Part shown: positions 52,647 to 60,539 of the stretch, piece after piece
Layout of the letters: each line of letters starts with the position of its first letter
Numbering within the stretch: the first letter of the stretch is position 1
Source of the DNA: Chloroflexota bacterium
GTDB taxonomy: Bacteria; Chloroflexota; Dehalococcoidia; Bin125
Assembly (NCBI GenBank): GCA_028873865.1
Contig: JAPPNI010000015.1
Location: 62,001-126,000, forward strand
Direction of reading: 5' to 3'
Length of the DNA stretch: 64,000 bases
Position numbers and translations under genes: made by a program
The notes under the pieces: model-generated
Databases searched by the model: none
What the model saw: only the letters and a program-made list of their open reading frames with translations
What the model was told of the DNA's origin: nothing

Positions 52647-53469
52647 CGGTCAGGAAGTCGCGCACCGCTCCGACGAAGGCCTCCGGCTGGTCGCCGGCCA
52701 CCGAGTGCCCGGCCTCTGCAATCGTGACCAGGCGCACCACCGGGACCTGCTCCGCGAACTCCTCCGCCTGCTCTCGCTTCAGCACCGGACTTTTCTCCCC
52801 GTGCAGCAATAGCGTCGGAACCGTCAGCGCCTTCGCCGTCTCCCAGATCCCGGCGCGAGCATCGGCGACGCCCCGGAAGTCGGCCTCGCGGAAGCGCTCG
52901 TCGAACATCTTCGCCATCTTGCCCTCAGGTGTCTCACGCAGCGAGACCTCAAGCCGCTTCCGGATCCCTTCCTTCGAGCGGAACGGGTAGTACTGGTGCG
53001 TCATCTCGACCCACGCATCGAGTGAGTCCAGCTCATACGGCCCGGCGACGAACTGCCGAACCTGCTGCACGCCATCGACGCTCGCGCCCGGCCCGACATC
53101 GATCAGCACCAGCGCCCGCAGCGAGTCGGGATGCTGCGCCGCAAACGTCATCGCGTTCATCCCGCCCATCGAGTGACCCAGCACCACTGGCCGATCCAGT
53201 CCCTGCGCCTCGATGAACGCCCGGATGTCGTCCGCCATGTGGTCGCGCGAATAGTCGCCCAGCTCCGCCGCCCGGTCGGAATGTCCGTGTCCGCGCTGGT
53301 CCAGCGCGTACCAGTGAAGCTGGTCGGACAGCGCCGGTGCCACCTCGTCGAACGAGTGGCAGTTCAGCGCGAAGCCATGCAACGCGACCGCGCTGACATC
53401 AGCCGCACCACCGTGATCCACGTAGTGCAGTTCGAGTCCGTTCACCGTCGCGGTCTGTCCGGTTGCCAA
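52636..53469 (-). CDS. alpha/beta-fold hydrolase
   Basis: Hydrolase of 277 residues. The oxyanion HGFALN and nucleophile elbow GHSMGGMNA are clear, with DQRGHGHSDRA upstream; the catalytic Asp and His are expected near TLLLHGEKSPVLK and EAGHSVAGDQP. The start is a TTG at 53469 with GAGG 9 bases upstream; a GTG eight codons later is the alternative. The family covers esterases, haloperoxidases and C-C hydrolases; no substrate can be assigned. It is divergent from the NCS2 permease. Confidence 0.87.
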   Translation of the reverse strand: MATGQTATVNGLELHYVDHGGAADVSAVALHGFALNCHSFDEVAPALSDQLHWYALDQRGHGHSDRAAELGDYSRDHMADDIRAFIEAQGLDRPVVLGHSMGGMNAMTFAAQHPDSLRALVLIDVGPGASVDGVQQVRQFVAGPYELDSLDAWVEMTHQYYPFRSKEGIRKRLEVSLRETPEGKMAKMFDERFREADFRGVADARAGIWETAKALTVPTLLLHGEKSPVLKREQAEEFAEQVPVVRLVTIAEAGHSVAGDQPEAFVGAVRDFLTDVL

Positions 53470-53526
53470 GGCGCGGCCTCACTTCCTGCATCCCGGCATG
53501 GGGGTTGCCTATAGACTACGCGCGCC

Positions 53527-55284
53527 ATGCGCGAGCGCGGACCCACACTCCGTTACGACGTCCACGAGCGTCCGCCGCTGTTCATAGCTGCCGGACTGGG
53601 CCTGCAGAACGCCCTCTTCGTCGTCTCCGGCGCCATCTTCCTCCCCATCCTGATGCGCTCGCTCGACATCGTCACCGTCGAGCAGGCCGCCTTCCTCGTC
53701 TCCGCCACCCTCCTCACCGCTGGTCTCTCGACCGCCGTGCAGGCAATCCGCATCGGCCGCGTCGGCTCCGGCTACATGCTCTTCATGGGAACCTCGGGCG
53801 CCTTCTTCGCCGCCACCATGGACGCGATCGAGCTCGCCGGAATCGGTTTCGTCGCCGCGCTCGCCTTGATCGCAGCGCCCACCGAGTGGCTCGTCGCACA
53901 CTTCTTCCGCGTGCTCCGCAACATCTTCACGCCGACCGTCGGCGGCGTCGTCGTGATGTCCGTGGCCGTCCTCGTCGTACCGATCGCCCTCGATCAGTGG
54001 CAAGGCGCCTTCGTCGAGGGCAAAGAAGGCTCGTCGGAGTTCCTCTTGATCGGCGCCGTCTCCGCGCTCGTCATGATCGCGATGATCGTCTGGGCCCCGT
54101 CTCGCTATCGTCTCTGGTCGCCCATCCTCGGACTCGCCGCCGGCTCCCTGACCGCGCTCGCGACCGGCGACTGGCACTTCACCCAGACCAGCGAGGCGGC
54201 AATCGTCGGCTTCCCCATCGGCGAGTGGGAAGCCCCGACCTTCCCCGGAACCGCAGAAGCCTTCGCCGTGCTCGGCGCATTCATCATCGCGACCCTCGCC
54301 GGAACCTTTGAAACCGTCGGTGATGCCATCGCCGTGCAGAGGGTCTCGCAGCGCGACTTCCGGCGGGTCGACTATGAGTCCGTGCGCGGCTCGCTCAACG
54401 CCGACGCCGTCGGCAACGCGCTCGCCGGAATCATGTGCACCACCCCGAACACCACCTACTCATCGCCGACCGGCATGATCCCCATCATCGGCGTCGCCTC
54501 GCGCTGGGTCGCCCTGTATGGCGCAGGACTGATGGTCATCATGGCCTTCTTCCCCGTGCTGACCGGGTTCGTCCTCGACCTGCCGCTCGCCGCCATCGGC
54601 GCGGTCACCTTCGTCACCATGCTCGTCCTCTTCGTGATGGGCTTGCAGCTCGCCGTCTCCGGCGGCATCAACGGCCGCACCACGCTGATCATCGGGGTCG
54701 CATTCTGGGGCGGATTCGCCGCCCAGAACGGTCTCTTCTTCATGGACAAAATCCCCCAGGCCCTTGAGCCAATCGCCGGCAACTCGATCTCCGCCTCATC
54801 CGTCCTGGCCGTCGCCCTGACCGCCCTCTTCCGCCTGACGCCGCGCAGCCGCTACCGCTGGCGCGGACGCGCCGCTGCCGAGGAGCTACCAGGCTTACTG
54901 CAGTTCACACAACAATCGGCGGAGTCGATGCGCCTCCAGGCGCGCGCGGCCAATCATCTGGAATTGTGCCTGGAAGAGGTATTCACCTACCTGGCAGAGC
55001 AGGGCGACCCCGATCGCACGATGCGCATCGAGGTATCGCCCGACGACAGCGTGATCGACGTGATGGTCACCGATCGCTCCGAGGCGAGAGACGTGGAAAT
55101 GCCCAACGTTCCCCACGACCTCATGCAGGCCGACAGCGACGAGCTCAGTGACCTGGGGTTGGTACTCCTCAACCAGATGGCCTTGCGGGTGAATCACACC
55201 AGGATCTCCGACTGGCAATACATCAGCTTCGAAATCTCCAAATCACCGGATCTGGCCCCGCCGCCGGCGACGGTCGATCTCTGA
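53527..55284 (+). CDS. NCS2-family permease fused to a degenerate HATPase-like domain
   Basis: A 585-residue fusion. Residues about 15-440 form an NCS2 (uracil/xanthine/nucleobase) permease: a dozen hydrophobic segments, GLGLQNALFVVSGAIFLPIL, FTPTVGGVVVMSVAVL and the transport motif region TFETVGDAIAVQRVSQ with GNALAGIMCTTPNTTYSSP. Residues about 450-570 resemble the RsbW-type histidine-kinase-like ATPase fold (LELCLEEVFTYLAEQGDPDR, SVIDVMVTDRSEARDVEM, SDLGLVLLNQMALRV). The N-box Asn and the DxGxG loop expected for ATP binding are not visible, so this part is probably a binding or regulatory domain. The transported base is unknown. Confidence 0.78.
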   Translation: MRERGPTLRYDVHERPPLFIAAGLGLQNALFVVSGAIFLPILMRSLDIVTVEQAAFLVSATLLTAGLSTAVQAIRIGRVGSGYMLFMGTSGAFFAATMDAIELAGIGFVAALALIAAPTEWLVAHFFRVLRNIFTPTVGGVVVMSVAVLVVPIALDQWQGAFVEGKEGSSEFLLIGAVSALVMIAMIVWAPSRYRLWSPILGLAAGSLTALATGDWHFTQTSEAAIVGFPIGEWEAPTFPGTAEAFAVLGAFIIATLAGTFETVGDAIAVQRVSQRDFRRVDYESVRGSLNADAVGNALAGIMCTTPNTTYSSPTGMIPIIGVASRWVALYGAGLMVIMAFFPVLTGFVLDLPLAAIGAVTFVTMLVLFVMGLQLAVSGGINGRTTLIIGVAFWGGFAAQNGLFFMDKIPQALEPIAGNSISASSVLAVALTALFRLTPRSRYRWRGRAAAEELPGLLQFTQQSAESMRLQARAANHLELCLEEVFTYLAEQGDPDRTMRIEVSPDDSVIDVMVTDRSEARDVEMPNVPHDLMQADSDELSDLGLVLLNQMALRVNHTRISDWQYISFEISKSPDLAPPPATVDL

Positions 55285-55294
55285 GTGGACCGTT

Positions 55295-55822
55295 ATGGGC
55301 TGGCTGGCGCTTGACGACGACGAGCTCCTGGCCCAGTGCCGCTTCGAGCGTTTTCGAGTCTCAGGACCCGGCGGTCAGCACCGCAACAAGACCGACTCCG
55401 CCGTTCGCCTCACGCACGAGCCAACCGGCGTCGTCGGCTTCGCCTCCGAGCGACGCTCGCAGCGCCAGAATCGCTCCGAGGCGCTGGCCCGCCTGCGTCG
55501 CGCGATTGCGCTGGAAGTCAGATCCGGATTGCAACTGGACACGTATCACCCACCGCCCGCCTTACAGCGGATCCTGCCCCGATCGGTCCAGACTGAAACA
55601 CCGCGCAAGGAGCGGATCGGCCCAAAGCACCGAGAGTTCTGGACCGGGGTCGGTCCGCTGCTCGATCTCTTCGAAACGGTCCAGGGCTCGACGGCCGACT
55701 GCGCCTCGCTGCTCGGCTGTTCGTCAAACCAGCTGACGAAGTTGTTCGCCTCGGAAACGCACCTCTGGGCCGCCGCCAACGCCATCCGCGAGCGCCACGG
55801 CATCAATCCACTGCGTCGATAA
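55295..55822 (+). CDS. class I release factor-like protein with GGQ motif
   Basis: A 175-residue protein with the RF-1 catalytic domain but no codon-recognition domain. GGQ is at residues 26-28 in RVSGPGGQHRNKTDSAVRL, followed by LTHEPTGVVGFASERRSQRQN, as in ArfB/ICT1-like rescue hydrolases. Instead of the short basic tail of ArfB, about 75 residues form a helical C-terminal domain (GPKHREFWTGVGPLLDLFET, CSSNQLTKLF). It probably frees peptides from stalled ribosomes. The end overlaps the convergent ridA by 20 bases. Confidence 0.82.
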   Translation: MGWLALDDDELLAQCRFERFRVSGPGGQHRNKTDSAVRLTHEPTGVVGFASERRSQRQNRSEALARLRRAIALEVRSGLQLDTYHPPPALQRILPRSVQTETPRKERIGPKHREFWTGVGPLLDLFETVQGSTADCASLLGCSSNQLTKLFASETHLWAAANAIRERHGINPLRR

Positions 55823-56198
55823 TCGCCTCTGCTTCGATCTCGACCATCATCTCGGGATCAATCAGCCCACTCACCTCAACCATCGTGGAGGCTGGTGGTG
55901 AGTCGGCGAACGCGGCCCGCAGATGCTCGCCGGTCGCCTCGTACTGGCTGATGTCGGTGACGTAGATCCGCAGCCGGACCACATCGGCAAGCGATCCGCC
56001 CAGGTCTGACAGCGCGTCGCCGATGATCGTCAGGCAGCGAGCCGTCTGCGCTCCCATGCCGCCGGGCGTGACTGATCCGTCCGGTTCCACGGCCGCCGTC
56101 CCACTGACATGGATCTGATTGCCAACGCGCACCGCGCGGCAATAGGCGAAGCGTTCCTCGAATGGTCCACCTGATGACGTTCGCTGTCGTTGGGTCAT
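55803..56198 (-). CDS. RidA-family enamine/imine deaminase
   Basis: Protein of 131 residues in the YjgF/YER057c/UK114 family. The start at 56198 overlaps the hpnE stop (ATGA). Family features are AYCRAVRVGNQIHVSGTAAV, RCLTIIGDALSDLGGSLADVVRLRIYV and STMVEVSGLIDPEMMVEIEA. The active-site Arg that binds the substrate carboxylate in RidA is replaced within the V-x-x-LIDPE region, so it belongs to another YjgF subgroup. It is the last gene of the hopanoid cluster; the link may be transcriptional only. Confidence 0.85.
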   Translation of the reverse strand: MTQRQRTSSGGPFEERFAYCRAVRVGNQIHVSGTAAVEPDGSVTPGGMGAQTARCLTIIGDALSDLGGSLADVVRLRIYVTDISQYEATGEHLRAAFADSPPASTMVEVSGLIDPEMMVEIEAEAIIDAVD

Positions 56199-57601
56199 GG
56201 CGACTGAACCTGTTCCTCCAGCAGTACTCGCGCAGCGGCGCGCCCGCTGCGCACGGCTGATTCCATCGTCGCCGGCCAGCCGGTGGCGGTCCAGGCGCCG
56301 GCCAACACGAGGTTCCGAATCGAAGTCCGCGGCCGCACCCGATGGGCATTCATCCCGGGTTTGGGCCGGAACGTGGCTTCCGACTCCTTGACCACCCGCG
56401 TGGCCAACAATGTGGCGCCTTCGGTCCGCCGCAGCGCCCGGCGCACGGCGCGCTCGACCCGCGCCACGATCTCCGCCTGTGACAGATCGACCAGGTCGTG
56501 GGCCCCACTGATCGATACCGAGATCCAATGCGGGGGAGTCGGCCAGCCGTGAATCTGGGATCGGTGGAAGATGAACTGCGCATCGGGATCAAGTACGCCG
56601 ACGAAATCGCGCCGCATCACTTCGCGATCCCACTGCATATGCACGTTGATAATCGGGCTCACTTCATGCCGGCTCAGTCGCCAGAACGGCTCGCGTCGTC
56701 GCCACGGCGACGGGATCAAATCGAACGCCGGCTTCGGCGGTAAGGCCAGAACGACGCCACTCACTTCCATCTGTTCGCCACGGCCGTAGCGAATCGAGGC
56801 GACCTCGGCCTCGTCGGTCAAGATCTCGTCGACGCTCGAGTTGAGTTGGACCTGTGCGCCGCGCCGCCGTAGTTGATCGACCGCCGTATCGGCAACCTGT
56901 CCGAGACCCGCAGTGAACAGGCCGATATCGGCGGCCGTCGTCTCGCTGCTGAAGCCCTCCTGGAAAATCTGGATGCCCTGAGTCGCGGAGACATCGGAGC
57001 AACGGTCGTTGCAGGTCGGCAGGATGATCAGGTCCCAGAATCGCTCAATCACCCGCTCGCTTTGACGGTGGTCGCTCAACCAGTCTGCGAATGACTGCCG
57101 GTCAAGGCTCAGACGCTCAAACTCGCTCATTCTGCGGATCGGTTCGAACGCAAATGCTAGGCGCGCCTTCTCGCTGGCTCCGAGATGCTCGTAGGTCAGC
57201 ATCGACGGCAACATGTGCAGCGGCGCCGGCAGCAGTCGCCGTCCCCCTCTGCTCAGTCCCAGAGGCAGCTTCGCCGATATCACGCTGACATGATGGCCCC
57301 GTGAATCGGGGTCGATGACGGCAACCTCAAGATGCTCCTGATAGCGAACGACATCGGCACAACCGATCCGTTCCAGAAACGCCTGAAACTCGGTGCAGCA
57401 GCGCATCGTGATGTGCTGGCCGTTGTCAAGCACGACCTCGTAGCTGGGATCCTTGAACGAATAGGCCTTGCCGCCGGCGTATGGCCGACGCTCAAACAGC
57501 ACGACATTGCGGCCGGCGTCGACGAGATCGAGCGCGGCGCTCAGTCCCGCGAGGCCACCCCCAATAATGGCGATCGGAGCCTCGGAGCCGTGATCGTTCA
57601 C
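56195..57601 (-). CDS. hpnE: hydroxysqualene dehydroxylase HpnE
   Basis: FAD-dependent amine oxidase-fold enzyme that reduces hydroxysqualene to squalene. It has the FAD motif IAIIGGGLAGLSAALDLVDAG, FERRPYAGGKAYSF, VLDNGQHITMRCC and the C-terminal LAGAWTATGWPATMESAVRSG. The start is uncertain: the GTG at 57601 gives 468 residues, while TTG codons at 57616 and 57625 lie inside hpnD; none has a good ribosome binding site. HpnC, HpnD and HpnE together replace a single squalene synthase. It is followed by ridA. Confidence 0.92.
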   Translation of the reverse strand: MNDHGSEAPIAIIGGGLAGLSAALDLVDAGRNVVLFERRPYAGGKAYSFKDPSYEVVLDNGQHITMRCCTEFQAFLERIGCADVVRYQEHLEVAVIDPDSRGHHVSVISAKLPLGLSRGGRRLLPAPLHMLPSMLTYEHLGASEKARLAFAFEPIRRMSEFERLSLDRQSFADWLSDHRQSERVIERFWDLIILPTCNDRCSDVSATQGIQIFQEGFSSETTAADIGLFTAGLGQVADTAVDQLRRRGAQVQLNSSVDEILTDEAEVASIRYGRGEQMEVSGVVLALPPKPAFDLIPSPWRRREPFWRLSRHEVSPIINVHMQWDREVMRRDFVGVLDPDAQFIFHRSQIHGWPTPPHWISVSISGAHDLVDLSQAEIVARVERAVRRALRRTEGATLLATRVVKESEATFRPKPGMNAHRVRPRTSIRNLVLAGAWTATGWPATMESAVRSGRAAARVLLEEQVQSP

Positions 57602-57608
57602 GGTGGTG

Positions 57609-58514
57609 TCAGCCAACGCGGGCAACGTTGGGCATCGCGCCCATCAGCCAGAGCTCCAGCATCCGCACCACGCGCCCCACCTTCGAGGGCGAGATCCGTT
57701 GGCTGTAGACGTCGTAATCGCGCGCGACAATCGCGTCGAGAATCATCCGGTAAACCCCTTGCAGCCCATTGCAGCAGGCTCGGCTGCGCGGACCGTCCAG
57801 CAAGGGAATCAGCTGGTCCCCTTCGCGATAGAAGGCGTACGCGCGCTGGGCGTAGTCGGCCATCAGACGCCGGAACCGGTCGTTGTAGTCGCTGCCAAGA
57901 ATCTCGTCCTCGGTGACGCCATGCAAGGCCAGGTCCTCCTGCGCGATGTAGATCCGCCCGCGTTCGGCGTCTTCCTTGACGTCGCGCATGATGTTCGTGA
58001 TCTGCAGAGCCTTGCCCATTGCCACGGCCGAGCTGATTGCCAGCTCAGCCTGGCTACGGTCATAGCCAAAGATGCAGATGCAGATCAGACCAATCACCGA
58101 AGCGGCGCGATAACAGTACTGCTCCAGATCGGCCCAGCTCTCGTACCGCGTGTAGGTCAGGTCATGTTCCATTCCGCGGACCAGTTCCTCGAAATGGTCG
58201 CGCGGGATGTCATAGCGCTGAATCGCGTCGGCCAGACCGGCGGTCAGCCAGCCCGGCTCAGCTTCGCCGCCGCTGTATGCCGCATGCAGCAGATCGTGCG
58301 CCTGACTCAACGCAGCCGTGCGCTCATCCTGAGTTCCCGCGTCGTCGACCGCATCGTCAACCGTGCCCGCGTACGCGTAGGCGGCGTATATCGCCTGCCG
58401 CTTGTCCTTGGGCAATGCCGAGAAGGCGATGTAGAAGTTGGTAGCGCGCCGGCGAGTGAACGCCTGACACTCGTCGTATGCCTCGGCAACCGATGGATCG
58501 GAACGTCGTTGCAT
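57609..58514 (-). CDS. hpnD: presqualene diphosphate synthase HpnD
   Basis: Condenses two farnesyl diphosphates to presqualene diphosphate. The 301-residue protein has the first aspartate-rich motif DDAVDD (53-58) and the second within NIMRDVKEDAERGRIYI (about 175-190). FYIAFSALPKDKRQAIYAAYAYA at the N-terminus is typical of the squalene/phytoene synthase fold. It lies 7 bp after hpnC. Confidence 0.93.
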   Translation of the reverse strand: MQRRSDPSVAEAYDECQAFTRRRATNFYIAFSALPKDKRQAIYAAYAYAGTVDDAVDDAGTQDERTAALSQAHDLLHAAYSGGEAEPGWLTAGLADAIQRYDIPRDHFEELVRGMEHDLTYTRYESWADLEQYCYRAASVIGLICICIFGYDRSQAELAISSAVAMGKALQITNIMRDVKEDAERGRIYIAQEDLALHGVTEDEILGSDYNDRFRRLMADYAQRAYAFYREGDQLIPLLDGPRSRACCNGLQGVYRMILDAIVARDYDVYSQRISPSKVGRVVRMLELWLMGAMPNVARVG

Positions 58515-58521
58515 GATGCCG

Positions 58522-59442
58522 TCAGGTTAGTTTCAGTTGAACTGCGGCGCGCAATGCGAGCCAGGCGCGCGTGCCCTTCCCAACTCTGGGTCGGCGAGAC
58601 AGGGTGTCATAACCCTGCCGCTCGATCGCTTTCAGAACCGCCCGCCCACCGTCGGTGAACAGCCGCAAATCGACGGCCAACTCGGGCGGAACCTCGTCGA
58701 TCAGGCGCTCTCCCTTTCGGAACCAGACCTCGGCCCGGTCCACCTGAAAGCGCATCATGGTCCGGTAGGCGTCCGGACACTGCCGACGCCGAATCCCCTC
58801 GGCGATGTCTTCCTCAGCGAGCCCGAACCCCTGTAGCTCGTCCAGCGGCAGATAGAGCCGGTCCGCATCAAGATAGTCACGCCGCACGTCTTGCCAGTGA
58901 TTCGCGATCTGCAGCGCCGTGCAGGTCGCATTCGACAGATCGAGCCGATATCGCCCCTCGTCGGTGGTTGTATCGATGTCCCAGAGTGCCAGCACCATTT
59001 CCCCAACCGGATTGGCCGAGAGGTCGCAGTAGCCCAGCACATCCTGGAACGTCTCGTAGCGCGACTTGCGCTGGTCGAGCCGGTTGGCCTCAATCAACCG
59101 CCGAAATGGATCGGCACGCAGAGGTTTGAATTCCGCAACATGCTGGAGCGCCAAGTTGATCGGATGCTGAGGCCGGGCGCCGTTGAACGCGCGCTCAAGG
59201 TCGGCTTGCCACGTGTCAAGGCGCTGCAGACGCTCAGGCGGTTCGGCCTCCGGATCATCGCCCAGGTTGTCGGTGAAACGACAGAACGCGTAGACCGCGA
59301 ACATCGGTGCACGCAACTCACGCGGCAGAAACCAGCTCACGACGGTGAAGTTCTCGCCGTGTCGCCTCGTGTAGCGCTGGCACCATTGCAGCGCGTCGGC
59401 CGAGTCGCCGCTGAACGTGCTCTCCGTCGCGCCGCTGGTCAT
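58522..59442 (-). CDS. hpnC: hydroxysqualene synthase HpnC
   Basis: Converts presqualene diphosphate to hydroxysqualene. The 306-residue protein has the first Asp-rich motif in FCRFTDNLGDDPEAEP (about 55-67) and the second in ALQIANHWQDVRRDYLDADRLYLP. ENFTVVSWFLPRELRAPMFAVYAF matches the HpnC N-terminal signature. It is a paralogue of hpnD, directly downstream of the dodecin gene by 23 bp. Confidence 0.93.
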   Translation of the reverse strand: MTSGATESTFSGDSADALQWCQRYTRRHGENFTVVSWFLPRELRAPMFAVYAFCRFTDNLGDDPEAEPPERLQRLDTWQADLERAFNGARPQHPINLALQHVAEFKPLRADPFRRLIEANRLDQRKSRYETFQDVLGYCDLSANPVGEMVLALWDIDTTTDEGRYRLDLSNATCTALQIANHWQDVRRDYLDADRLYLPLDELQGFGLAEEDIAEGIRRRQCPDAYRTMMRFQVDRAEVWFRKGERLIDEVPPELAVDLRLFTDGGRAVLKAIERQGYDTLSRRPRVGKGTRAWLALRAAVQLKLT

Positions 59443-59465
59443 CGGCGGTCGATGCCTGCCGAGTC

Positions 59466-59705
59466 CTAGTCCTGCTCGAGGTCGGCCGGATCAAGGATGC
59501 GGAAGCCGACTCCCAGCTTGACCTGGAACCACCCGATCTCGCCGTTCTGAATCGGCCCGCGGATTTCGCGGACCTCAAACCAGTCGAGGTTGTGCAGCGT
59601 CTCCCCGGCCCGCTCGATCGCATTGCGAATCGCCTGGTCGACGCCATCCGGCGAGGAGCCGACGAGTTCAATGATCTTGTATGTGTGATCTCGATGTTCT
59701 GCCAT
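59466..59705 (-). CDS. dodecin
   Basis: Small flavin-binding, dodecamer-forming protein of 79 residues. YKIIELVGSSPDGVDQAIRN, AGETLHNLDWFEVREIRGPI and WFQVKLGVGFRI match dodecin closely, including the Trp that stacks on the isoalloxazine ring and the following Gln region. It stores or buffers free flavin. Its place between the GNAT/zinc-ribbon gene and hpnC may reflect the FAD need of HpnE, but this is only a possibility. Confidence 0.93.
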   Translation of the reverse strand: MAEHRDHTYKIIELVGSSPDGVDQAIRNAIERAGETLHNLDWFEVREIRGPIQNGEIGWFQVKLGVGFRILDPADLEQD

Positions 59706-59735
59706 GTCTTCCTCCGTATCCTTCTACTTCTGGAT

Positions 59736-60419
59736 TTACCCCGCTCCGAGTTCGAGATCAAGGATTTCGTAACAGGCCCAACAGAGTTGCTTGCCCTGCA
59801 GCGGTATCAGGGTCAACACAGCTTGGCCGCATTCCAGGCAAATCAGCCGCTGTTTCGTGTCGAAGCGCATCACGACCAGGTCATGGAGCTCGCCGTCCGC
59901 CGACGCCACGTGCCGCGTCAGCACCGCATCCTCGACGAAGCCCAGACGCTCGAAGATCTTCCGCGCGCCCACCTGATCGGGCGTCATCTGCGCGATGATC
60001 TTGGCCACGTCATCGTTTAGTGCGCTCTCGAACGCGAGTCCCAGCAGCACGTGACCCAGACCCACGCGTCGCGCGCCAACGTCGACCATCACCCGGATCT
60101 CAGCCACGTGCCGAGTCCAGCGCAGCCGCCCGCGCTCGATCGTCGTGTAGCCGATAATCTGCCCGTGCTCCTCCGCCACGACCGAACGGATCCGCCCGGC
60201 CTCGGTCTCGTGGATCCAGTCGCCTATGTCGGCGACGTTGGTGATGTCCCGCTCCTGAAACAGCAGATCTTCGTTCGGCTGCCGCCGGCCAAATTCGAGC
60301 AGCGCATTGCCGTCGTCGCTGGCCAGATGGCGAAGCCGGATCGTGCGTTCGCCGCTCCGCAGATCGCGAGGCAGCTGATGCATCTCAATATCGACGTTGG
60401 TCTCTGATGACGTAGTCAT
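59736..60419 (-). CDS. GNAT acetyltransferase with C-terminal zinc ribbon
   Basis: Protein of 227 residues combining two modules. Residues about 28-180 form a GNAT domain (TIRLRHLASDDGNALLEFGR, VVAEEHGQIIGYTTIERG, then VDVGARRVGLGHVLLGLAFE as the acetyl-CoA loop). Residues about 190-220 carry CLECG and CWACYE, a CxxC...CxxC zinc ribbon. The start at 60419 has GGAGGGGG upstream. The ribbon may bind nucleic acid or a partner protein. It precedes dodecin by 30 bp and follows the cyclase after a 120-bp gap. Confidence 0.78.
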   Translation of the reverse strand: MTTSSETNVDIEMHQLPRDLRSGERTIRLRHLASDDGNALLEFGRRQPNEDLLFQERDITNVADIGDWIHETEAGRIRSVVAEEHGQIIGYTTIERGRLRWTRHVAEIRVMVDVGARRVGLGHVLLGLAFESALNDDVAKIIAQMTPDQVGARKIFERLGFVEDAVLTRHVASADGELHDLVVMRFDTKQRLICLECGQAVLTLIPLQGKQLCWACYEILDLELGAG

Positions 60420-60471
60420 GCCGCCCCCTCCCTGGCCATGCATCGCACAAGACGACGCGCATTTGATGATC

Positions 60472-60497
60472 TGTCATGCTAGCCGTTCCGCATGACA
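60472..60497. promoter_or_regulatory. inverted repeat between the cyclase and GNAT genes
   Basis: Perfect 8-bp arms TGTCATGC and GCATGACA flank a 10-base loop, in the 120-bp gap after the squalene-hopene cyclase stop. There is no T-rich tail on the minus strand, so it is more likely an operator or weak terminator. It marks a possible break between the cyclase part and the GNAT-dodecin-hpnCDE part of the cluster. Confidence 0.45.
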
Positions 60498-60539
60498 CAG
60501 AGCCGTCTGGGGGTTTCGTTCTGTCGCCGACAGTCCGGC

